64,000 nucleotides of DNA, taken from assembly GCF_900163695.1 (NCBI RefSeq), contig NZ_FUIC01000027.1, forward strand, positions 125,834 through 189,833, read 5' to 3'. Shown piece after piece: positions 44,789 to 55,337 of the stretch. Position numbers and translations under genes: made by a program. The notes under the pieces were generated by a model that was given only the letters and a program-made list of their open reading frames with translations, had not been told where the DNA came from and searched no databases. The stretch is from Gulosibacter sp. 10. Its GTDB lineage: Bacteria; Actinomycetota; Actinomycetes; Actinomycetales; Microbacteriaceae. Numbering within the stretch: position 1 is the first letter of the stretch; each line of letters starts with the position of its first letter.

Positions 44789-45235
44789 GTGAATTCCTCG
44801 ATCGAGATCCCAGTCACCGGCACCGTTCCCGCATACGCGAACCCGGGCGACGCGGGGGCGGACCTCGTCGCGGCCGCGACGCTCGTGCTGGCCCCCGGCG
44901 AGCGCGCCCTGGTGCCGACCGGGACGGCGATCGCGCTGCCGGCGGGGACGATGGGGCTCGTGACGCCGAGGTCGGGGCTCGCCGCGAAGCACGGCATCAC
45001 GATCGTGAACGCCCCCGGGGTGATCGACTCCGGCTATCGCGGCGAGCTCAAGGTGACCCTGCTCAACACGGACGCGTCCCGGCCCTATACGGTGAACCGC
45101 GGAGACCGGATCGCGCAGCTGCTGGTGCTGCCGATCCCCGCGGTGCGCTTCGAGGCGGTGGAGGAATTGCCGGAGGGCGAGCGGGGCACGGCGGGATTCG
45201 GCTCGAGCGGTTACTCGAGCCCGGTACAGGAGTAG
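44789..45235 (+). CDS. dut: Deoxyuridine 5'-triphosphate nucleotidohydrolase (dUTPase)
   Basis: Hydrolyses dUTP to dUMP and pyrophosphate, keeping uracil out of DNA and feeding thymidylate synthesis. The 148-residue trimeric-type enzyme has all five motifs: GDAGADL (20-26), PRSGLA (60-65), GVIDSGYRGE (77-86), RIAQLLV, and the C-terminal arm RGTAGFGSSG. GTG start, leaderless. DUF3710 follows after 15 bases, making a likely operon. Confidence 0.95.
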   Translation: MNSSIEIPVTGTVPAYANPGDAGADLVAAATLVLAPGERALVPTGTAIALPAGTMGLVTPRSGLAAKHGITIVNAPGVIDSGYRGELKVTLLNTDASRPYTVNRGDRIAQLLVLPIPAVRFEAVEELPEGERGTAGFGSSGYSSPVQE

Positions 45236-45250
45236 GACGAAAGAGCGACT

Positions 45251-46006
45251 ATGGGACTGTTCGACATCTTCAAGCGCAAGGAAGAGACCATCAAGGCGGA
45301 TCGCCTCGTGATCGAGGACGAGGAGGGCGAGGAGCCCGAGCCCGAGGACGAGGTCGAGGAGGAGGAGTTCGAGAAGGAGGCCCCCGAGGATCGCGCTGAG
45401 GCCGGGCCCCTCGACGTCGAGGAGTACGAGGGGGACGCCCCCGTCATCGACCTGGGCGCGCTGCGCGTGCCGGCCAGGCAGGGGCTGTCCCTCCGGCTCG
45501 AGTTCGAGGAGAAGACCAAGCGCGTGATCGCCGTCGGCCTCGACATGGCCGGCTCGACGCTGCAGGTGCAGGCGTTCGCCGCGCCCAGGTCGAGCGGGCT
45601 GTGGCGGGACGTGCGGACCCGGCTCGCCCAGCAGGTCGAGAAGCAGGGCGGCAGCGCCGAGGAGCAGGACTCCGTGCTCGGCACCTCGCTGCGGACCTCC
45701 GTGCCGGTGGCGAAGGGCGACAGCAAGGCCCGGGTGGTCCGGTTCTACGGCGTCGACGGGCCCCGATGGTTCCTCCGCGGCGTGGTGACCGGCCCGGCGA
45801 CCGGCGACGAGGAGCGGCTAGAGCAGCTCCTCGAGCTCTTCCGCGGCATCGTGGTGGTGCGCGGGACGAAGCCGATCCCGCCGAAGGACCTGCTGCCGCT
45901 CACGGTGCCGAAGGTCATGGCGGAGCAGATGGCGGCCGCCGCGGCGAAGCGGCGCGCGGCCGAGGCCGGAGACGGGCGGACGGACGGCGGGGCCGGACGG
46001 TCATGA
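45251..46006 (+). CDS. DUF3710 family protein
   Basis: A 251-residue soluble protein of the actinobacterial DUF3710 family. An acidic low-complexity N-terminus (EDEEGEEPEPEDEVEEEEFEK) is followed by a conserved globular part: LDMAGSTLQVQAFAAPRSSGLWRDVR, RVVRFYGVDGPRWFLRGVVTG, and VVVRGTKPIPPKDLLPLTVP. No catalytic motif is recognisable. It is encoded between dut and DUF3159 and overlaps the latter by four bases. Confidence 0.88.
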   Translation: MGLFDIFKRKEETIKADRLVIEDEEGEEPEPEDEVEEEEFEKEAPEDRAEAGPLDVEEYEGDAPVIDLGALRVPARQGLSLRLEFEEKTKRVIAVGLDMAGSTLQVQAFAAPRSSGLWRDVRTRLAQQVEKQGGSAEEQDSVLGTSLRTSVPVAKGDSKARVVRFYGVDGPRWFLRGVVTGPATGDEERLEQLLELFRGIVVVRGTKPIPPKDLLPLTVPKVMAEQMAAAAAKRRAAEAGDGRTDGGAGRS

Positions 46007-46821
46007 CCGCCGACCGCGCCGCGTCGCCCGGGCCGGACGGCGCGCAGCCGAAGGAGGAGGCCGAGCTGCAGGAACGGCTCGGCGCGGCCGCGCGCGGCTC
46101 GTCCTTCGGCCGGGTGGCGGAATCCGCGACCACGGGCAGAGCGCTGCTCGCCGCCATGGGCGGTGCGATGGGCATCGTCGAGGCGCTGGTCCCGGGCATC
46201 CTCTTCATCGTGCTCTACGTGGTCGCCACGCGGGCCGAGTCCGCCGGCGCGGCGCTGCCGCTCGGCATGGACGCCCTGTGGCTGTCGGTCGCGGTCCCGG
46301 CGCTCGCAGGCGTCGTCTTCCTCGTGATCCGGCTGCTGCGCCGGCAGCCGGCGGCGGCCGCGATCGGCGGCCTGCTCGGCCTGCTGCTGAGCGGCTTCCT
46401 CGCCCTCCGCAGCGGCGAGGGCACCGACTACTTCGTCCTCGGCTTCTGGACGAACGCGCTCTACGGCTCGGCGCTGCTCGTCTCCATGCTCGTCGGGTGG
46501 CCCCTGATCGGCATCGTCACGGGCGCGCTGTTCGGATCCTGGCGGGACTGGCGCCGGCAGCGCGGCGTGTTCGTCTGGATGCAGGTGATCACGGGGGTGT
46601 GGGTCGCGTTCTTCGGGGCCCGCCTCGCCGTGCAGCTGCCCCTCTACTTCGCCGGCGCCGTGGAGGCGCTCGGCGTCGCGCGGCTCCTCATGGGGCCGCC
46701 GCTGTTCGGCGTGCTGGTGGTGATCACCGTGTTGTTCGTGCGCGCGGTGCACGCACCCGCCGGCAACGCACGGTCGGAAGACGCAGCTCCGACCGACCGG
46801 CCCGACGCGAGTCGGGCGTGA
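46003..46821 (+). CDS. DUF3159 family membrane protein
   Basis: A 272-residue protein. A hydrophilic N-terminal 40 residues are followed by six predicted helices in three pairs. Conserved-looking stretches are GGAMGIVEALVPGILFIVLYVV, GTDYFVLGFWTNALYGSALL and WMQVITGVWVAFFGARLAVQLPL. These match DUF3159, of unknown function. The ATGA overlap with DUF3710 indicates coupling. A short hairpin overlaps its stop codon. Confidence 0.85.
   Translation: MTADRAASPGPDGAQPKEEAELQERLGAAARGSSFGRVAESATTGRALLAAMGGAMGIVEALVPGILFIVLYVVATRAESAGAALPLGMDALWLSVAVPALAGVVFLVIRLLRRQPAAAAIGGLLGLLLSGFLALRSGEGTDYFVLGFWTNALYGSALLVSMLVGWPLIGIVTGALFGSWRDWRRQRGVFVWMQVITGVWVAFFGARLAVQLPLYFAGAVEALGVARLLMGPPLFGVLVVITVLFVRAVHAPAGNARSEDAAPTDRPDASRA
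46800..46817 (+). terminator. Possible short terminator at end of dut-DUF3710-DUF3159
   Basis: GCCCGAC, loop GCGA, GTCGGGC inside the last codons of the DUF3159 gene. The stem is short, and it lies just before the acnA promoter. Confidence 0.35.
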
Positions 46822-46843
46822 ATCCGGAAGAGCGCACTTAAGC

Positions 46844-46866
46844 TAAGATATCTCGACATCGAGAGA
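46844..46866 (+). promoter_or_regulatory. acnA promoter with palindromic operator
   Basis: -10 box TAAGAT at 46844-46849 overlaps by one base an 18-bp palindrome at 46849-46866: TATCTCGA, CA, TCGAGAGA (one mismatch). A regulator bound here would cover the transcription start. acnA then has a leader of about 40 bases with AAGGAG. Confidence 0.5.
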
Positions 46867-46893
46867 CTTTTTCGACCAATCGTAAGGAGCACC

Positions 46894-49710
<2,817 letters not shown>

Positions 49711-49724
49711 TCCTCCGAGCATGA

Positions 49725-49762
49725 CGATGTCGGCGGGTCCGTTCGCGGACCCGCCGACATCG
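49725..49762 (+). terminator. acnA terminator with 17-bp stem and TTCG loop
   Basis: CGATGTCGGCGGGTCCG and its perfect complement enclose TTCG, 15 bases after the acnA stop. Confidence 0.85.
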
Positions 49763-49785
49763 CGTTTCGGGGGCGGGCCCGGCGG

Positions 49786-49791
49786 TAGGAT
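49786..49791 (+). promoter_or_regulatory. -10 box of dxs
   Basis: TAGGAT lies 53 bases before the dxs ATG. The short leader contains GGGCCC inverted arms around TCGGGAC just ahead of the GGGAGGA ribosome site. Confidence 0.4.
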
Positions 49792-49844
49792 CGGGGGATA
49801 CGCGTGGCGGGCCCTCGGGACGGGCCCGGGAAGGGAGGACGCGG

Positions 49845-51818
49845 ATGGACGGCGAGGTGCTCCCGACGATCCGGCGGCCCGAGGATCTGCGCGCGCTCGA
49901 CGCGCGGTCCCTGCAGCGCCTCGCGGCGGAGATCCGCGAGTTCCTCATCGACAACGTGTCCCGCTCCGGCGGGCACCTCGGGCCCAATCTGGGCGTGGTC
50001 GAGCTGACCATCGGCATCCACCGGGTGTTCGACTCCCCGCGCGACGCGATCGTCTTCGACACCGGCCACCAGTCGTACGTGCACAAGCTCCTCACCGGAC
50101 GGCAGGACTTCTCGCGCCTGCGCGAGCGCGGCGGCGTGGCGGGCTATCCGCAGCGCCGCGAGTCGGAGCACGACATCGTCGAGAGCTCGCACGCCTCGAG
50201 CTCGCTGAGCTGGGCGGACGGCATCTCCCACGCGTGGCACATCGCGGGCGAGACGGATCGGACGGTGGTCGCCGTCGTGGGCGACGGCGCCCTCACGGGC
50301 GGGATGACCTGGGAGGCGCTGAACAACATCAGCGACGACAACAGCCGCCGGCTCGTGATCATCGTCAACGACAACGGCCGCTCCTACGCGCCCACCATCG
50401 GCGGCATGGCGCGCTTCCTCAACCGGGTGCGCACCGATCGCACCTACACGGCGCTGCAGCGCCGTTCCGGCGAGGCCTTCTCCCGGCTCGGCGGGCGCCT
50501 CGGCCGGAGCTTCTTCCGGGCCTTCCGCGGCGGCCTGCACGGATTCCTCGCCCGGCTCACGAACAACGAGCAGCTGTACTCGAATCTCGACATCAAGTAC
50601 CTCGGCCCCATCGACGGGCACGATCTCGGCTCGGTGGAGGAGGCCCTGCGCCAGGCCAAGCGCTTCGGCGGGCCGGTCATCGTGCACGCGATCACGGAGA
50701 AGGGGCACGGCTTCCGCCCGGCGATCGAGGACGCGAACGACCAGTTCCACGCCGTCGGCCAGATCGACCCGATCACGGGGGAGCCGCTCGTCGAGGCCGG
50801 GGGCCAGTCCTGGACCTCCGTGTTCGGCGAGGAGATGGTGGCGCTTGCCGGCGAGCGGGAGGACATCGTGGGCGTGACCGCGGCGATGCTCAGGCCGGTC
50901 GGCCTCGCGCCGATGAAGGCGGCCTATCCGGACCGCGTCCTCGACGTCGGCATCGCCGAGCAGCACGCGGTGACGCAGGCGGCCGGCATGGCGTTCGGCG
51001 GGCTGCACCCCGTCGTGGCCATCTACTCGACCTTCATGAACCGCGCCTTCGATCAGGTGCTCATGGACGTCGGCCTCCATCGCGCCCCCGTCACGTTCGT
51101 GCTCGACCGGGCCGGGGTCACCGGTCCGGATGGGCCGAGCCATCACGGGATGTGGGACCTCGCGCTCCTGCAGGTCGTGCCCGGCATCCGCATCGCCGTG
51201 CCCCGCGACGCGACGCGGCTGCGGGAGGCGCTGCGGGAGGCGGTGGCGATCGACACGGCCCCGACCGTGCTCCGGTACTCCAAGGGCAAGGTGGGCGCGG
51301 AGATCGAGGCGGAGGCGCGGCTCGAGGACGGCGTGGACGTCCTCCGCACCGGCTCCGGCTCGGACGTGCTCATCGTGGCGGTGGGGCCGATGGCCGGGAC
51401 GGCCGTGGAGGTCGCCGAGTTCGTCGAGGCCCAGGGCATCGGCGTCACCGTCGTGGATCCGCGCTGGGTCGTGCCCGTGCCCCGGTCGATCATCGAGCTG
51501 TCGCGCCATCATCGCCTCGTCGTCTCCATCGAGGACGGCATCAAGGTGGGCGGGATCGGGACGCGGCTGCGGCAGGACCTGCGCGGGGCCGACGTCGAGG
51601 CCACGGTCACGGAGCTCGGACTGCCGGACGAGTTCATCGATCACGCCTCGCGGGCGGAGATCCTCGAGGACGCCGGGCTGACCTCGCGGAGGATCGCCCG
51701 GGACGTCGTCGCCCAGGTGCTCGGCTCCCGCGTGCCCGCCGCCAGGCCGAGGCCCTCGGGCCGGCCCGCGGAGAGCGTGCGCGAGGTGATCCGCGCGCTC
51801 GGCGCCTCGGAGCGCTGA
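49845..51818 (+). CDS. dxs: 1-deoxy-D-xylulose-5-phosphate synthase
   Basis: Thiamine-diphosphate enzyme that condenses pyruvate and glyceraldehyde-3-phosphate, the first step of the non-mevalonate isoprenoid pathway. The 657-residue protein has His44 in SGGHLGPNLG, His75 in GHQSYVHK, and the ThDP-magnesium motif GDGALTGGMTWEALNN (146-161). The pyrimidine domain contains VGIAEQHAVTQAAGMA with the catalytic Glu and DRAGVTGPDGPSHHG. GGGAGGA precedes the ATG. It ends at a very strong hairpin facing fadB. Confidence 0.96.
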   Translation: MDGEVLPTIRRPEDLRALDARSLQRLAAEIREFLIDNVSRSGGHLGPNLGVVELTIGIHRVFDSPRDAIVFDTGHQSYVHKLLTGRQDFSRLRERGGVAGYPQRRESEHDIVESSHASSSLSWADGISHAWHIAGETDRTVVAVVGDGALTGGMTWEALNNISDDNSRRLVIIVNDNGRSYAPTIGGMARFLNRVRTDRTYTALQRRSGEAFSRLGGRLGRSFFRAFRGGLHGFLARLTNNEQLYSNLDIKYLGPIDGHDLGSVEEALRQAKRFGGPVIVHAITEKGHGFRPAIEDANDQFHAVGQIDPITGEPLVEAGGQSWTSVFGEEMVALAGEREDIVGVTAAMLRPVGLAPMKAAYPDRVLDVGIAEQHAVTQAAGMAFGGLHPVVAIYSTFMNRAFDQVLMDVGLHRAPVTFVLDRAGVTGPDGPSHHGMWDLALLQVVPGIRIAVPRDATRLREALREAVAIDTAPTVLRYSKGKVGAEIEAEARLEDGVDVLRTGSGSDVLIVAVGPMAGTAVEVAEFVEAQGIGVTVVDPRWVVPVPRSIIELSRHHRLVVSIEDGIKVGGIGTRLRQDLRGADVEATVTELGLPDEFIDHASRAEILEDAGLTSRRIARDVVAQVLGSRVPAARPRPSGRPAESVREVIRALGASER

Positions 51819-51823
51819 GCCGC

Positions 51824-51872
51824 GGACGCGGAACGGGCCGGTGCTGTCGCAGCACCGGCCCGTTCCGCGTCC
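51824..51872. terminator. Bidirectional terminator between dxs and fadB, 23-bp stem
   Basis: A perfect 23-bp stem (GGACGCGGAACGGGCCGG, then TGCTG) and three-base loop lie six bases from each of two converging stops. The hairpin fills almost the whole intergenic gap. Confidence 0.88.
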
Positions 51873-51877
51873 GAGGG

Positions 51878-54031
51878 CTACTCGCCGCTCGCGCCGCGGA
51901 TGAGGGGGTCGTGGAACGTGTCGCCGAAGGCGCGCTCGCTCGCCCCCACCCGGTCGAGGTAGGGGGTGATCCCGCCGCTGTAGAGGGGGAAGCCCGCGCC
52001 GGTGATGAGGCACAGGTCGATGTCCTCGACCGCCGCGACCACCTGCTCCTCGAGCATGATATGGATCTCCTCGGCGAGGCCGGTCTCGACCCGCTCGCGG
52101 AACTCCTCGGCGGACATCGGCGACTTGCCCTCGGTGCCGACGATCTTGCGGAACTGGTTGGTGTACCCCTTGGGCTCGCCCTTGCCGTCCCGCTCGATGA
52201 GCTTCGCGCCGGCATCGGCGAGGGCGTCGAGGTTCGCGGACTCGAAGAACCGGTCGGGGAAGGGGGCGTGGTGGGACTCGAGCACGTGCGCGCCGACCTT
52301 GAGGCCCACGAGCTCGAGCAGCTCGAAGGGCGTCATGGGCAGGCCCATCGGATCGAGCGCGCGGTCCACGACCTCGATCGGCGTGCCGGTGTCCACGGCG
52401 TGCATCGACTCGCCGAGCACCTTGGCGAGTACCCGGTTCACGACGAAGCCCGGGCGGTCGCGCGTGATGACCGCGGTCTTCTTGAGCCGCTTCGCGACCG
52501 CCATCGCGGTCGCGAGCGCGACCCGGTCGGTCTTCTCGGCGTCGACGACCTCCAGCAGGGGCATGATCGCGACGGGGTTGAAGAAGTGGAAGCCGACGAG
52601 CCGCTCCGGGTGCTCGAGGACGCTGCCGATCTCGTCCACGGACAGGGAGGAGGTGTTCGTGGCGAGGATGGCGTCCTCGGGCACGATCGCCTCGAGCTCC
52701 GAGAACACCTGCTGCTTGACCCCGACCTCCTCGAAGACGGCCTCGATGACCCAGTCGCAGTCGGCGAACCGGGAGCGGTCGGTCGTGCCGGTGACGAGCG
52801 CCTTGTTCCGAGCGAGGTTGTCGTCGTCCAGGCGGCCCTTCGCGGCGAGCTTGTCGAGCTCGGCGTGCACGGCCGCGACGCCGCGGTCCACGCGCTCCTG
52901 GTCGACATCCGTGATCACGATCGGCACCTGCAGGCGGCGCACGAAGAGGGTGGCGAACTGCGTGGCCATGAGCCCCGCGCCGACGATGCCCACCTTCGAC
53001 ACCGGACGCGCCAGCTCCGCATCGGGCGCCCCAGCGGGCCGCTTGGCCCGCTTCTGCACGAGGTCGAAGGCGTACATGGAGGCTCTGAACTGATCGCCCA
53101 CGATGAGCTCGCCGAGGGCGTCGTTCTCGGCCTCGAAGCCGCGCTCGAGATCGTTGTGCTTGGCGAGGGCGAGGATGTCGAGCGCCCGGTAGGGCGCGAT
53201 CGGCACCGTGCCGAGCTTCGACTCGACCTGCTTGCGGGCGATCTTCACCGCGACATCCCACTTGCCCACGCGCTCGAGCTTGCCGGGAACGTTCTTGCGC
53301 TGCACCTTCTCGCGGCCCGTCAGCACCGCATCGGCGAAGGCGAGGGATTCCTCGAGGAAGTTGGCCGCGCCGATGAGGCGGTCGAAGATCCCGAGGTCGT
53401 AGGCCTGCTGCGGCTTGAGGGTGCGGTTCTGCTTGAGCGGGTTCTCGATGATCACCCGCAGCGCGTTCTCGATGCCGATGAGGTTCGGCAGCAGGGTAGC
53501 GCCGCCCCAGCCCGGCACGAGCCCGAGGAAGACCTCGGGGAGCGCCACCGCGGGGCAGGAGGCGTCGATGGTGCGATAGGTCGAGTTGAGCGCCACCTCG
53601 AGGCCGCCGCCGAGGGCGAGCCCGTTCACGAACGCGAAGCTCGGGACGCCGAGCCCGCCGAGCATGCCGAGGGCGTGATGGCCGAGCTCGGCGAGCAGGC
53701 GCCCGCCCTCGGGGCCGGGGATCTGGTCGACGAGGGAGAGGTCGGCGCCCGCGGCGAAGTTGAACCGCTTGCCGGTCACCGCGACCGCGTCGATCTCGCC
53801 CGCGGCGGCGCGGCCGCGCAGCGTCTCGAGGGTCGTGCCCAGCCCCACCAGGGAGTTGGGGCCGAGCGTGTTGGGCCGGCGGTAGTCGCGGCCGTTGTCG
53901 AGCGTGATGAGCGCGAGCGTCTTGCCGGAGGCCAGCCGGACGTCCCGCACCTTGGCCTCGGTGACGACCTCGCCCTCGACGCCGGCGACGAGCTTCTCGT
54001 AGTACTTGGGGTCGAACGTCTTCGCAGTCAT
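51878..54031 (-). CDS. fadB: Fatty acid oxidation multifunctional protein (enoyl-CoA hydratase / 3-hydroxyacyl-CoA dehydrogenase)
   Basis: A 717-residue FadB/FadJ-type protein. The N-terminal crotonase domain (about 1-300) has NFAAGADLSL, NGLALGGGLEVAL and the catalytic Glu166 in LPEVFLGLVPGWGG. The dehydrogenase part has NAD motif GIVGAGLMATQFA (351-360), SNTSSLSVDEIGSVL-like TNTSSLSV, and FHFFNPVAIMPLLEVV, followed by paired C-terminal 3HCDH domains. It processes trans-2-enoyl-CoA to 3-ketoacyl-CoA. It lies six bases after fadA, and the two form the trifunctional beta-oxidation pair. Confidence 0.95.
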   Translation of the reverse strand: MTAKTFDPKYYEKLVAGVEGEVVTEAKVRDVRLASGKTLALITLDNGRDYRRPNTLGPNSLVGLGTTLETLRGRAAAGEIDAVAVTGKRFNFAAGADLSLVDQIPGPEGGRLLAELGHHALGMLGGLGVPSFAFVNGLALGGGLEVALNSTYRTIDASCPAVALPEVFLGLVPGWGGATLLPNLIGIENALRVIIENPLKQNRTLKPQQAYDLGIFDRLIGAANFLEESLAFADAVLTGREKVQRKNVPGKLERVGKWDVAVKIARKQVESKLGTVPIAPYRALDILALAKHNDLERGFEAENDALGELIVGDQFRASMYAFDLVQKRAKRPAGAPDAELARPVSKVGIVGAGLMATQFATLFVRRLQVPIVITDVDQERVDRGVAAVHAELDKLAAKGRLDDDNLARNKALVTGTTDRSRFADCDWVIEAVFEEVGVKQQVFSELEAIVPEDAILATNTSSLSVDEIGSVLEHPERLVGFHFFNPVAIMPLLEVVDAEKTDRVALATAMAVAKRLKKTAVITRDRPGFVVNRVLAKVLGESMHAVDTGTPIEVVDRALDPMGLPMTPFELLELVGLKVGAHVLESHHAPFPDRFFESANLDALADAGAKLIERDGKGEPKGYTNQFRKIVGTEGKSPMSAEEFRERVETGLAEEIHIMLEEQVVAAVEDIDLCLITGAGFPLYSGGITPYLDRVGASERAFGDTFHDPLIRGASGE

Positions 54032-54037
54032 TCCTCG

Positions 54038-55249
54038 CTACCTTCCCGCTCGCGCGTGCTTCTTGCCGTTCCAGTTGGGGTTCTCCCAGATCACGGAGCC
54101 GCCCTGGCCGAGGCCGACGCACAGCGCGGTCGCGCCGTAGCGGACCTCGGGGTGCTCGGCGAACTGGTTCGCGAGCTGCATCATGAGCCGCACGCCGCTC
54201 GCGGCGAGGGGGTGGCCGATCGCGATCGCGCCGCCGTAGGGGTTGACCGACGGGTCGTCGTCATCGATGCCGAAGTGGTCGAGGAAGGAGAGCACCTGCA
54301 CGGCGAAGGCCTCGTTGAGCTCGAAGAGCCCGATGTCGTCGATGCGCAGACCGGCGCGCTCGAGCGCGCGCTCGGTGGCGGGCACGGGGCCGAGCCCCAT
54401 GACCTCCGGCTGCACGCCGGCGAAGGCGTACGACACCATGCGCATGCGCGGCTCGAGCCGGAACTCCTTCACGGCCCGGCCCGACGCGAGGATCGAGGCC
54501 GTGGCGCCGTCGGTGAGCGGCGACGCGTTGCCGGCGGTGACCTTGCCGTGCGGGCGGAACGGGGTCTTGAGACCGCTCAGCCCCTCCATCGAGGTATCCG
54601 GGCGCGGGTGCTCGTCGCGGGTCGCGAGGCCCCAGCCCTCGTCCGACTCGATCGCGACGGGGACCAGGTCGCGGTCGAACTTGCCCTCGGCGTAGGCCGC
54701 GGCCGTCTTCTGCTGCGAGCGCATCGCGTAGCGGTCGGCGCGCTCCTTCGTGAGATGCGGGAAGCGGTCGTGGAGCCGCTCGGCGGTCTTGCCCATGTTC
54801 AGGGCCTCGCCGTCCACGAGGCGTTCGGCGAGGAACCGCGGGTTGGGGTCCGCGTCGAAGCCCATGGGGTGGCGCCCCATGTGCTCGACGCCGCCGGCGA
54901 TGGCCACGTCGTACTGCCCGAACCCGATGCTGCCGCCCATGAGCGTCGCGGCGGTGAGGGCGCCCGCGCACATGCGGTCGATCGCGAGGCCGGGGACCTG
55001 CACCGGCAGCCCCGCGAGGATCGCGGAGGTGCGCCCCAGGGTGAGCCCCTGATCGCCCTGCTGCGTGGTCGCCGCGATGGCGACGTCGTCGTAGCGTTCG
55101 CCGGGGATACTCGGGTTGCGCTCGATGACGGCACGCATCGCCTTGACCGCGAGGTCATCGGCACGCGTGCGCCAGTACATCCCTTTCTCTCCGGCTCGGC
55201 CGAACGGGGTCCGGGCCCCGTCGATGTAGTAGACCTCGGATGCGGTCAC
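54038..55249 (-). CDS. fadA: Acetyl-CoA C-acyltransferase (3-ketoacyl-CoA thiolase)
   Basis: A 403-residue thiolase that cleaves 3-ketoacyl-CoA to acetyl-CoA. The nucleophile Cys94 is in IDRMCAGALTA. The catalytic His is in NPYGGAIAIGHPLAASGVRL, and the second Cys is in ALCVGLGQGGSVIWE. The sequence MYWRTRADDLAV near the start is typical of FadA. The GTG start has GGGAGGA upstream. It is the first gene of fadA-fadB, with a palindromic operator-like site in its promoter. Confidence 0.95.
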   Translation of the reverse strand: MTASEVYYIDGARTPFGRAGEKGMYWRTRADDLAVKAMRAVIERNPSIPGERYDDVAIAATTQQGDQGLTLGRTSAILAGLPVQVPGLAIDRMCAGALTAATLMGGSIGFGQYDVAIAGGVEHMGRHPMGFDADPNPRFLAERLVDGEALNMGKTAERLHDRFPHLTKERADRYAMRSQQKTAAAYAEGKFDRDLVPVAIESDEGWGLATRDEHPRPDTSMEGLSGLKTPFRPHGKVTAGNASPLTDGATASILASGRAVKEFRLEPRMRMVSYAFAGVQPEVMGLGPVPATERALERAGLRIDDIGLFELNEAFAVQVLSFLDHFGIDDDDPSVNPYGGAIAIGHPLAASGVRLMMQLANQFAEHPEVRYGATALCVGLGQGGSVIWENPNWNGKKHARAGR

Positions 55250-55290
55250 GTATCCTCCCTAGCCAGTTGGGCCTGCGTCTTCGCAAGCAG

Positions 55291-55307
55291 TTCAGCACTG
55301 AATCTTA
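55291..55307 (-). promoter_or_regulatory. fadAB promoter with palindromic operator
   Basis: Minus-strand -10 TAAGAT (55302-55307) is followed directly by the perfect 12-bp palindrome TTCAGTGCTGAA (55291-55302). The placement is right for a fatty-acid-responsive repressor; none is encoded here. Confidence 0.5.
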
Positions 55308-55337
55308 TCTGTACTGCACTACCGGAACGCTCGAGAC

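Noticed and set aside
46835..46852. DtxR/IdeR iron box at the acnA promoter
   Set aside because: Only one half (GCTAA) resembles the consensus. The neighbouring TATCTCGA palindrome is much stronger.
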